From contig JAEZAA010000193.1 of assembly GCA_023430625.1 (NCBI GenBank), positions 1 through 25,715 on the forward strand: 25,715 bases of DNA. Reading direction: 5' to 3'. Of the stretch, positions 13,677 through 20,393 are shown one piece after another (position 1 is the stretch's first letter; every line of letters starts with the position of its first letter). This DNA is from Pseudomonadota bacterium (GTDB taxonomy: Bacteria > Pseudomonadota > Gammaproteobacteria > Pseudomonadales > Oleiphilaceae). A program made the position numbers and the translations under genes. A model generated the notes under the pieces. It had not been told where the DNA came from. It saw only the letters and a list, made by a program, of their open reading frames with translations, and ran no database searches.

Positions 13677-15113
13677 ATGAGCAACATCTCTAGCCCGGAC
13701 GAGGAACTGCAGCGCTTGCAAGAGCGTTATCACAGGCAGACGGAGCAGTTTGCGCAGCAAGAGCAGGCACTGAACGAGCAGACGCAACTGCTGCGACGTG
13801 CGCTCATCCGGATGAGCAAGATCGCCCGGGGCCAGGATGCAGCGCTGGACGCCGAGCTGGAAAAGCTCGAGGCCCTGCTGCAGCAGCAGGAATGGGATGG
13901 TGCCGGGGTCGCCGCGCAATTAAAACAGGTTGAAGACTGCGTGCTGAAACGGGAAGCGCTGCCCGCAACCGCGCCCGAGGATCGCCCGCCCGCCGACCTG
14001 CAGCGCCTGTTCGCACATTGGGACACGCCGGACATGGACGCCAACACCCATGCGCCGATCCCGGCATTCGCCGCCATTTCCGAACAGGTCTGCAGCTCCC
14101 TGTTGCGCATGCTGTCGCAGCTGACTCTTCCCGAATCCAGCCTGCAACGGGCCGAGGAAGTCCGGGAGCGGATCAGCCGGGGCCTGAACTGGTACGAGTT
14201 CGCGCCCGCCATCGAGGACACCGCGAGCCTGGTGAGCGCAGCCGTCGGGCGCGAACAGCGCGAATTCGAGAAATTTCTGAAATCCCTCGACAGCCGCCTG
14301 GCCAGCCTGCAGACCGCACTGGTGCAGGGGCAGCAATACCAGGAAGACAAACAACGCTCCCAGGCGGAACTGGAGCAGGTGGTGCGGGCCCAGGTCAGCT
14401 CCATCTCCGACCAGGTGCGCGATGCCACCGATCTCGACAGCCTGAAGTACTCGGTCCAGAACAATCTGGACGTCATCAGCCAATCGCTGGACCGGTTCCT
14501 GCGGCGGGAAAAGGACCGGGAGCAGGCTCTCACCACCGAGATCGAGGTGCTGCAACAGCGTCTGCTGACCATGGAGCAGGAGAGCGAACGGGTGCGTCAG
14601 CGCCTGCACGAAGAACGCACCAAGGCCCTGACCGACCAGCTGACCGGGCTGCCCAACCGCGAAGCCTACAACGACCGCCTGTATCAGGAATACGATCGCT
14701 GGCAACGCTACGGCAATCCCCTCACCCTGGTCATCGGCGACATCGATTTCTTCAAGCAGATCAATGACCGGTTCGGCCACCGGGCGGGCGACAAGGTGTT
14801 GCAGATCATCGCCAAGGAACTGCGCCGCCGCATCCGCCGCACTGACTTCGTCGCCCGCTTCGGCGGCGAGGAATTCGTCATGCTGCTGCCGGAAACCACC
14901 CTGGACGCCGCCCTGCCGGTGCTCGAGAAGGTCCGCGACATGGTGCAGCGCCTGCCCTTCCACTTTCAGGGCCAGGCGGTCGAGATCACCATGTCGTTCG
15001 GCCTTTGCGAACTACGCCAGGACCTCAGCGCCGACGAGGTGTTCGATCAGGCCGACCAGGCCCTGTACCGCGCCAAACAGGCGGGTCGTAATCGGGTCGA
15101 GCAGGCCGCCTGA
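13677..15113 (+). CDS. Diguanylate cyclase with N-terminal coiled-coil region
   Basis: Makes cyclic di-GMP from two GTP. The product is 478 residues. Residues 5-75 are a Gln/Glu-rich heptad-like helix, residues about 110-320 are mostly helical with another predicted coiled coil around 270-320, and the GGDEF domain covers about 325-478. The active site is G396-G-E-E-F400, with the inhibitory I-site RxxD at R387-D390 five residues upstream, so feedback control by c-di-GMP is expected. DQLTGLPNREAYNDRL and the metal-site DIDFFKQIND are also intact. No transmembrane segment or known sensor domain is visible, so the protein is probably cytoplasmic and controlled by protein-protein contacts. The layout resembles pseudomonad DgcP, but orthology is uncertain. 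A REP-like element follows directly. Confidence 0.9.
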   Translation: MSNISSPDEELQRLQERYHRQTEQFAQQEQALNEQTQLLRRALIRMSKIARGQDAALDAELEKLEALLQQQEWDGAGVAAQLKQVEDCVLKREALPATAPEDRPPADLQRLFAHWDTPDMDANTHAPIPAFAAISEQVCSSLLRMLSQLTLPESSLQRAEEVRERISRGLNWYEFAPAIEDTASLVSAAVGREQREFEKFLKSLDSRLASLQTALVQGQQYQEDKQRSQAELEQVVRAQVSSISDQVRDATDLDSLKYSVQNNLDVISQSLDRFLRREKDREQALTTEIEVLQQRLLTMEQESERVRQRLHEERTKALTDQLTGLPNREAYNDRLYQEYDRWQRYGNPLTLVIGDIDFFKQINDRFGHRAGDKVLQIIAKELRRRIRRTDFVARFGGEEFVMLLPETTLDAALPVLEKVRDMVQRLPFHFQGQAVEITMSFGLCELRQDLSADEVFDQADQALYRAKQAGRNRVEQAA

Positions 15114-15130
15114 TCTTTGAACAAACCAGC

Positions 15131-15247
15131 TCCCTCTCCCGCTGGCGGGAGAGGGCCGGGGTGAGGGTGGGAGCAGGCAAACTCCGTGTTTCAAGCGGCT
15201 CCGCCGCTTACCCCTCACCCTAACCCTCTCCCTTCAAGGGAGAGGGA
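15131..15247. repeat. REP-like bipartite palindromic element
   Basis: Two related hairpins flank a central one. The first is CCCTCTCCCGC (15132-15142) with its perfect complement at 15145-15155. The last is CCCTCTCCC (15224-15232) with GGGAGAGGG (15238-15246). Between them, GGGGTGAGGG (15158-15167) is complementary to CCCCTCACCC (15211-15220) and encloses a small stem at 15193-15209. This CCCTCTCCC/GGGTGAGGG pattern is a common dispersed intergenic palindrome in proteobacteria. It lies between the convergent diguanylate cyclase and DUF2789 genes, where it could act as a bidirectional transcription barrier. It is not a CRISPR, having only two unequal copies and no regular spacers. Confidence 0.75.
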
Positions 15248-15313
15248 ATTACTTTGTTGATCGTCTGAAAGTACCTGCACAAAGAAGCGTAGGAAGTCCT
15301 TCTCTCATTTCAC

Positions 15314-15556
15314 TCAATGATGCCGGGCCCGCAACCGCACATTGAGCTCGTCGATGGTCTCGGCCCAGTCCGCATCCTCTTCCCAGGCACGGCGGATAAA
15401 GTCCGCCTGGCTCTTGCTCCAGAACGGCGCCTCCGCCAGCTCGACCTCTTCCGGCAACGGCAGGTGCGCGGCAATGAAGTCCTCGATGGCGCTGGCATCG
15501 TGCGCCAGGCCCAATTGCTGAAACAGCGTACTGAGGTTATGCGGTGCGGTATCCAT
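15314..15556 (-). CDS. DUF2789 family protein
   Basis: Small cytoplasmic protein of 80 residues with no known function. It matches the DUF2789 pattern found in Pseudomonas and relatives: LSTLFQQLGL near the N-terminus, IEDFIAAHLPLPE, the conserved LAEAPFWSKSQADF and a C-terminal EDADWAETIDELN. I chose the second ATG (15556) because GGAGG lies 5 nt upstream of it. The first in-frame ATG at 15568 would add four residues and has its purine-rich tract about 15 nt away. It is divergent from the histidine kinase gene and convergent with the diguanylate cyclase. Confidence 0.85.
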   Translation of the reverse strand: MDTAPHNLSTLFQQLGLAHDASAIEDFIAAHLPLPEEVELAEAPFWSKSQADFIRRAWEEDADWAETIDELNVRLRARHH

Positions 15557-15717
15557 GGCATCCTCCATCTATTATTCGAGTCATCTCCTTAAACCATACT
15601 GTCCATGGCAGCCGATCCAAATTTCCCGCCGCATCCACGCCGGGGACCAAGCTGCCTCGGGACTAACCAAAGCAGTGGCAAGCTGATACCATTTGCACGG
15701 CGTCATCACTGGGTCCG

Positions 15718-15746
15718 TTGAGCCCTTTGGCGCCATGCTGTTTCAT
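15718..15746 (+). promoter_or_regulatory. Weak candidate promoter for the hybrid histidine kinase
   Basis: TTGAGC (15718-15723), a 17-bp spacer and TTTCAT (15741-15746) give four of six matches at each hexamer. The start codon chosen for the kinase is 49 nt further on. The rest of the 238-bp divergent gap shows no stronger signal. Confidence 0.22.
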
Positions 15747-15794
15747 CCCGATGCGCCACTCGCGCATCCTCAGTACCCTCGGGACGCCCGTTTG

Positions 15795-18353
15795 ATGAGC
15801 CATCGTCCGTTTCGCGCCGTCATCCTGATCCTGCTGCAGGCGCTGCTCCTCTGCGCCATGGCGTTGCAGTCGGCCGGCGCCGTCGACACCACCGAAAACG
15901 TGCTGCGTCCGCAGCGCCAGACCAATGACATTCTCAGTCCCTACGAGCGCTTCTGGCTGCGCGAGCATCCGCAGCTGCGCATCGCCGCCAACACCAACTG
16001 GCCGCCCTTTGAATTCGTGGACGAAGCCGGCCGTTACCAGGGCATGGTGGCGGATTACCTGGAGCTGATTCAGCAGCGGATCGGCTACCAGTTCCAGATC
16101 GTGCCCATGAACACTTGGAGCGAGACTCTGAAGGCTCTGGACAACGACGCCATCGATGCCATTCCCGCGATTGCCCGGACGCCGCGGCGGGAAGAGCAGA
16201 TGCTGTTTTCGGAAAGCTATTTCTCGTTTCCCATCGTGCTCGCGGTGCGCGACGACATGCCCTTCATCGGCGGCCTGGACGAGCTGGACAACGAACGGGT
16301 GGGCGTGGTGAAGGATTATGCCTCCCAGGACTTTATCCTCATCAGCCATCCCCATCTCAACCTGTCGTTCGTGGATACCCTGGACGAAGGGCTGCTCAAG
16401 GTGTCCAACGGCGAGCTGGACGTGCTGGTCAGCAACATTCCCAGCATCAGCTATCTCATCAACCGGCTCGGCATCGGCAACCTCAAGATCACTGGCATCA
16501 CACCCTACACCGATGCAGTGCATTTCGGCGTGCGCAACGAGATGCCGGAACTGCGTTCGATCATCGACAAAGCCCTGGCCACCATCACCCAGGCGGAGCA
16601 CGAGGCCATCTATAAACGCTGGATCAGCCGCAACATCAGCAGCGACACCGATTATTCCCTGGTGTGGCGGGTAGTGGCGGTGGCCGCCGTGGTGGTGGTG
16701 ATCTTCCTGTACTGGAACCGCAAGCTGTCGCGGGAGGTGACCGAACGCATGCGCTCGGAGGAAGCCCTGCGCCAGAGCGAGGAAAAACTAAGGGCGGCCA
16801 TGCTGGAAGCGGAGCACCTGGCGCAGGCGGCCGAAGCGGCCAACAAGGCCAAGAGTGAGTTTCTGGCCAACATGTCCCACGAGATCCGCACCCCCATGAA
16901 CGCGGTGCTGGGCTATACGGAACTGCTGGAAGTGCTGATCAGCGACGAGAAGCAGAAATCCTACCTGGACTCCATCAAGAAGGGTGGCCGCGCCCTGCTC
17001 ACCATCATCAACGACATCCTCGATCTGTCGCGCATCGAGTCCGGCAAGCTGCACATGGAATACGGCCCGGCCAACCCGCGTCGGCTGCTGAAGGACGTGG
17101 AGCAGATTTTCTCGGCGCGCGCCGCCCAGAAACGCCTGGCGTTTCGCCTGGATCTACCCGAGGATCTGCCGCGTACCCTGATCCTGGACGAGGTGCGGCT
17201 GCGGCAGGTGCTGTTCAACCTGGTGGGCAACGCCATCAAGTTCACCCATGAAGGCTCCATTACCTTGAGCGCCCGCACCATGCCGCCCCGCCAGAACGGC
17301 GCGGGCCGGGTCGATCTGGTGCTGCGAGTGGAAGACACCGGCATCGGGATCCCGCCGGACCAGCAGGCACGCATCTTCCACGCATTCGAGCAGCAGGAAG
17401 GCCAGAGCAACCGGCTCTATGGCGGTACCGGCCTGGGACTGGCCATCAGCAAGAAGCTGGTGGAAATGATGAATGGTGAAATCCGCCTGAAGAGCGAACC
17501 CGACCAGGGCTCCTGCTTCGATGTCCATTTATTCGACGTGCCGCTGGCCAAGATCAGCGACGAACGGACCACGGCAGACGAAGCGGCCGAACATCACCGG
17601 TTCAAGCCGGCGCGATTGTTGGTGGTAGACGACGTGGACATCAACCGCGACCTGATCCGCGAGAACTTCGCCGACAGCCCCTTCGAGATCCTGGAAGCCG
17701 AGAACGGCCATGACGCGGTACTGCGGGCGCTGGACTTCCAGCCCAACCTGATCCTGATGGATCTGCGCATGCCGGTGATGGATGGCTTCGCCGCCATCGA
17801 ACGGCTGCGGGCCCAGCCCGAAACCGCCAGCATTCCGGTGGTCGCCCTCACTGCTTCGACCCTGATCCATGAAATCGACAAGGTACGCAGTGCCGGCTTC
17901 GACGCTTATCTGCGCAAACCCGCCAGCCGCCAGGAACTGCTCGCCACCCTGGCCCGCTTCCTGCCTCAGGACACCGCTACGCCGGCGCAGCCTGCCACCG
18001 CTGCCGTCACGCCTCCCCGCAAGCAGACCAAAGCCGCCGACCCGGTGCGGGGACGGGACTGGCGCGATGCGCTGGAGGCATTGCATGGCAGCCTGCAACA
18101 GGAATGGACGGATCTGCGTGACAGCGGGGACATGGCACGGATCAACGGGTTCGCCGGCAAACTGGCGACACTGGGCGCCAGCCTGCGCTCGGAACTACTC
18201 ATGGGCTATGGCGCGACGCTGGAAAAGCAGGTGCGGCAGTTCGATCTGGGCGGGTTGCAGGAAACCCTGGCCGGCTATCCGGATCTGGTTGCGCAACTGG
18301 GCCAGTCGCTGGATGCGCCAGAGACTGGCTCCAATAAAGAAGGACAGAACTAA
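15795..18353 (+). CDS. BvgS/EvgS-like hybrid sensor histidine kinase
   Basis: Inner-membrane two-component sensor of 852 residues. The ATG at 15795 starts a clear signal peptide (FRAVILILLQALLLCAMAL). Residues about 45-280 form one periplasmic Venus-flytrap (SBP_bac_3) domain (LRIAANTNWPPFEFVDEAGR), where BvgS has two. A transmembrane segment at about 288-310 (VVAVAAVVVVIFLYW) is followed by a linker helix. The HisKA domain has the phospho-acceptor H362 (NMSHEIRTPMNAVLGY). HATPase motifs are N-box NLVGNAIKF (about 475), DTGIGIP (about 513) and GGTGLGLAISKKL. The receiver domain has DD near 620 and phospho-acceptor D656 (LMDLRMPVMDGF). The C-terminal 100 residues look like an HPt-type helical domain without the acceptor histidine. 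No response regulator is adjacent, so the output partner is unknown. An open frame extends 34 residues upstream without conservation. Confidence 0.92.
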   Translation: MSHRPFRAVILILLQALLLCAMALQSAGAVDTTENVLRPQRQTNDILSPYERFWLREHPQLRIAANTNWPPFEFVDEAGRYQGMVADYLELIQQRIGYQFQIVPMNTWSETLKALDNDAIDAIPAIARTPRREEQMLFSESYFSFPIVLAVRDDMPFIGGLDELDNERVGVVKDYASQDFILISHPHLNLSFVDTLDEGLLKVSNGELDVLVSNIPSISYLINRLGIGNLKITGITPYTDAVHFGVRNEMPELRSIIDKALATITQAEHEAIYKRWISRNISSDTDYSLVWRVVAVAAVVVVIFLYWNRKLSREVTERMRSEEALRQSEEKLRAAMLEAEHLAQAAEAANKAKSEFLANMSHEIRTPMNAVLGYTELLEVLISDEKQKSYLDSIKKGGRALLTIINDILDLSRIESGKLHMEYGPANPRRLLKDVEQIFSARAAQKRLAFRLDLPEDLPRTLILDEVRLRQVLFNLVGNAIKFTHEGSITLSARTMPPRQNGAGRVDLVLRVEDTGIGIPPDQQARIFHAFEQQEGQSNRLYGGTGLGLAISKKLVEMMNGEIRLKSEPDQGSCFDVHLFDVPLAKISDERTTADEAAEHHRFKPARLLVVDDVDINRDLIRENFADSPFEILEAENGHDAVLRALDFQPNLILMDLRMPVMDGFAAIERLRAQPETASIPVVALTASTLIHEIDKVRSAGFDAYLRKPASRQELLATLARFLPQDTATPAQPATAAVTPPRKQTKAADPVRGRDWRDALEALHGSLQQEWTDLRDSGDMARINGFAGKLATLGASLRSELLMGYGATLEKQVRQFDLGGLQETLAGYPDLVAQLGQSLDAPETGSNKEGQN

Positions 18354-18715
18354 ATGCAGTCGTACTGACTGTGCCGGTCGAATGCCACGGACACCATGTC
18401 ATAGCCTCGCTCGGTCAGGTTCCGCACCAGTTGCACCTCGCGCAGCAGCGAGGTACAGATCCGGTGCACCGTGGCCTGGCGCTCGGTTTCGCCCAGACGG
18501 GTGGCGGCGCGAAAATCCAGCACCATGTATTTCTGAAAGCCGTATTGGTCCGGGCGGGGATTCTGTACGCTCTCATAGCCCAGGTACTCTAATGTCCCGG
18601 TGTCCTGAAACAGATCCGCAAGGGAGTGCTGGAGATCGTCGGCCAGCGCCGGCGCGGCGGTCAGGAGCGGAGCGGAAATCAGGAGCGACGCGACAAGTGT
18701 GAACAGGCGTTTCAT
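18350..18715 (-). CDS. Small secreted protein of unknown function
   Basis: 121 residues with a clean Sec signal peptide (MKRLFTLVASLLISAPLLTA, cleavage probably after APALA at about residue 25), so the mature protein of about 96 residues is periplasmic or exported. I do not recognise the family. The mature part is rich in charged residues and has two cysteines, C87 and C120, which could form a disulfide. The ATG at 18715 was chosen because it starts the signal peptide. The gene is convergent with the histidine kinase, and their stop codons overlap by 4 bp, so no terminator fits between them. A long inverted repeat begins 12 bp upstream of its start. A function linked to the kinase sensor domain is possible, but nothing in the sequence shows it. 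Confidence 0.75.
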   Translation of the reverse strand: MKRLFTLVASLLISAPLLTAAPALADDLQHSLADLFQDTGTLEYLGYESVQNPRPDQYGFQKYMVLDFRAATRLGETERQATVHRICTSLLREVQLVRNLTERGYDMVSVAFDRHSQYDCI

Positions 18716-18726
18716 GCTGCATGCCT

Positions 18727-18799
18727 TGTAACAGTGACCAAAACCGATCCTTGTCGAGAAAACCGGAACCAATGTTCCGTTCTGTCACTAAGTGTTACA
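18727..18799. repeat. Nested inverted repeat upstream of the secreted-protein gene
   Basis: The outer arm TGTAACAGTGAC (18727-18738) is complementary to GTCAC + TGTTACA at 18784-18799, with a 4-nt bulge (TAAG). Inside it, CGGAAC (18764-18769) and GTTCCG (18774-18779) form a perfect hairpin with a CAAT loop. On the minus strand this inner stem is followed by GTTTTC, so it could weakly terminate transcripts from the DUF2470 gene. The whole structure ends 12 bp before the next gene's ATG. Confidence 0.6.
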
Positions 18800-18838
18800 G
18801 GGGTTAGGCATTTTGTCGCGTGCGCCCGCCGCTATTTT

Positions 18839-19153
18839 TCATTCATTCACAAACCGGGCCTCCGGCGCCGCCTCCTCGGCCAGCCCCTGGCGCGCCACCC
18901 GCGCCATTTCCACCAGCACCGTGCGCGCATCGCTCGGGGTATCCACCGGACGGCTCAGGGGAATGGCCATAACACAGTCGACCGTGTCGCCCTCGGCATG
19001 GATGCGCATCTCGTGGCGGGTGATGGCACGCAGCTCGGCATGGCGGACATCCTGCAAGCCACCGTAGTAACTGATGTATAGACGCAGGGTATCCGGGTGA
19101 TCCTGATTCATGTGATCCAGGATGCCCTGGACCTCCGCCTGATTCATGGTCAT
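18839..19153 (-). CDS. DUF2470 domain protein (HugZ C-terminal-like)
   Basis: 104 residues matching the DUF2470 domain, which in HugZ-type haem-utilisation proteins follows the FMN-binding split barrel. Here the domain stands alone. Supporting segments are ILDHMNQDHPDTLRLYISYYGG at the N-terminus, then a HAELRAITRHEMRIHA stretch and VDTPSDARTVLVEMARVAR near the C-terminus. GGAGGA lies 7 nt upstream of the ATG at 19153, which decides between two closely spaced ATGs. It is probably cytoplasmic. A haem-related role is only an analogy, since the catalytic split-barrel part is missing and no haem or iron genes are nearby. It may share a transcript with DUF2905 upstream. Confidence 0.82.
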   Translation of the reverse strand: MTMNQAEVQGILDHMNQDHPDTLRLYISYYGGLQDVRHAELRAITRHEMRIHAEGDTVDCVMAIPLSRPVDTPSDARTVLVEMARVARQGLAEEAAPEARFVNE

Positions 19154-19229
19154 TGCCTGTTCCTCCAGCTATTCCGTCAGCACGTCCTTCAGTTTCACAG
19201 AACCGTCGTCGTTCGACCCGCCCCAGCTT

Positions 19230-19309
19230 CGTTTCTCTGAGAGCGCTTTCGTTTCTTTGAGCGCGTTTTCACTTCTTTGAGCACTTTTTTACTTCTTTGA
19301 GAAAAGCCA
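19230..19309. repeat. Four-unit 20-bp tandem repeat at the end of the DUF2905 gene
   Basis: Units 19230-19249, 19250-19269, 19270-19289 and 19290-19309 share the core TTCTTTGAG (TTCTCTGAG in the first). On the minus strand each reads CTCAAAGAAG. The unit at 19290-19309 contains the last codons and nearly all of the stop of DUF2905 (S-K-K-stop), so the others look like downstream duplications of the gene's 3' end. The period is not a multiple of three, which is tolerated because the extra copies are non-coding. Confidence 0.8.
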
Positions 19310-19492
19310 CACCGCCGCCGACAACACCAGGCTCAGCAGAATCATGGTGGTAATGGGGAAAAACACCTTGAGCCCCGGCCGATCCACGACAATATCGCCC
19401 GGCAACCGGCCCAGCGGCAACTTGCCCAGCCAGGGCCACAGCAGCCCGATCGCCAGGATGGCGATGCCAATGATGATCAAGACCTTCTGCAT
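19289..19492 (-). CDS. DUF2905 family membrane protein
   Basis: 67-residue inner-membrane protein of the DUF2905 family, function unknown. Two transmembrane helices are evident: residues 3-20 (KVLIIIGIAILAIGLLWPWL) and about 45-63 (FPITTMILLSLVLSAAVWLF). The family-typical loop between them reads GKLPLGRLPGDIVVDRPGLKVFFP. The ATG at 19492 has GAGGAG 6 nt upstream and gives the usual family length; the longer open frame upstream is unconserved. The end of the gene lies inside a 20-bp tandem repeat. It is followed after 135 bp by the DUF2470 gene on the same strand. Confidence 0.88.
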   Translation of the reverse strand: MQKVLIIIGIAILAIGLLWPWLGKLPLGRLPGDIVVDRPGLKVFFPITTMILLSLVLSAAVWLFSKK

Positions 19493-19646
19493 CCTTCTCT
19501 CCTCATGCACTCTGCGAGCCTTCACTGCAAAGGGAGCGGCTATACTGTATTCAACAGTTCGCGCCTTCATCCAACACCTGTACCGGGGTTCCGCCTGCGC
19601 GATTTCCCGGGTCCGGATGGCGGCCGATGTCGTCCATTAGCCGCAG

Positions 19647-19674
19647 TTGCACCGGCACGCTGGGGAGGTATAAC
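19647..19674 (+). promoter_or_regulatory. Candidate promoter for the LSLAP-repeat/patatin operon
   Basis: TTGCAC (19647-19652), a 16-bp spacer and TATAAC (19669-19674) match the sigma-70 consensus at four and five of six positions. The distance to the first start codon is 62 bp. Between promoter and start lie two imperfect 15-bp direct repeats (19693-19707 and 19709-19723), and then the AGAAGG ribosome site. Confidence 0.45.
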
Positions 19675-19736
19675 ATCTTCGCCCAGGTGGGGGTCCGCCC
19701 AAGTGTGCGTCCGGCCGAGTGTGGGAGAAGGTGATT

Positions 19737-20393
19737 ATGTCAGAGTCCCTCTTTGAGGTCGTGTTTCAGGGTAAGCTGGTGGACGGCTTTGCCGTCACGG
19801 ATGTCAAAGCCAATGTTGCCCGCCTGTTCAAGGCCACGCCCCAACAGATCGAGCACATGTTCCTGGGCAAACGGGTCGTGATCCGCAATCAGCTGGATCA
19901 GGAAACCGCCCTCAAGTATCAGGTCCTGCTGCGCAAAAACGGCGCGGTCTGCCAGGTCGAGCCCATGCAATCGGCGGCCGCGCCGACTCCGGCAGCCTCT
20001 GCCACACCGCACGCATCGCCCCAGGCCGCCGCCGCGCGACCGGCTGCAGCACCAGCACCGGCTCCCGCAGCCCGTCCGGCCACGTTTGCGCAACCTGCCA
20101 CCGCTTCACGTGCCAGCGCGCCCATGCCCGGCCGTTTACCGGTGGCGGGCAAGAAGGTCGATAGCATCCTCAGCGGAACCGACTTGAGCCTGGCGCCGAA
20201 TGATGCGGGCTTGGCGGGCGGTACCGGTGCCGTTCAGGCCCAGGCTCCCGATGTCAGCCATCTGTCGTTGGCGCCGGTCGGCGTTCGACTAGGTGACGAA
20301 CAGGAACTGCCGCCCCCCATCGTTCCAGATGTGAACCACCTCAGTTTGGCGCCAGCGGGTGCCCGCCTGTCCGATCCCCAGCCCGACGAATGA
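19737..20393 (+). CDS. Protein with N-terminal small globular domain and 26-residue LSLAP repeats
   Basis: 218 residues, no signal peptide, probably cytoplasmic. Residues 5-75 (FEVVFQGKLVDGFAV, then ARLFKATPQQIEHMFLGKRVVIR, then ETALKYQVLLRKNGAVC) form a compact domain that I have seen at the N-terminus of uncharacterised gammaproteobacterial proteins, some fused to membrane domains; its function is unknown. Residues 78-130 are an Ala/Pro-rich linker. The C-terminal part carries three LSLAP motifs at residues 150, 176 and 202, exactly 26 residues apart, the last two within DVxHLSLAPxGxRL. The ATG at 19737 follows AGAAGG; an upstream GTG/ATG option adds only six residues. Its TGA overlaps the patatin ATG (ATGA), so the two products are probably made in a fixed ratio and may work together. 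Confidence 0.8.
   Translation: MSESLFEVVFQGKLVDGFAVTDVKANVARLFKATPQQIEHMFLGKRVVIRNQLDQETALKYQVLLRKNGAVCQVEPMQSAAAPTPAASATPHASPQAAAARPAAAPAPAPAARPATFAQPATASRASAPMPGRLPVAGKKVDSILSGTDLSLAPNDAGLAGGTGAVQAQAPDVSHLSLAPVGVRLGDEQELPPPIVPDVNHLSLAPAGARLSDPQPDE

Noticed and set aside
15131..15247. Repeats considered as a CRISPR array
   Set aside because: Only two palindromic copies in opposite context, no equal spacers and no cas genes.
19544..19558. LexA-like palindrome ACTGT-N5-ACAGT
   Set aside because: A gammaproteobacterial SOS box needs eight bases between CTGT and ACAG; here there are five. It may still bind another protein, but no SOS gene is nearby.
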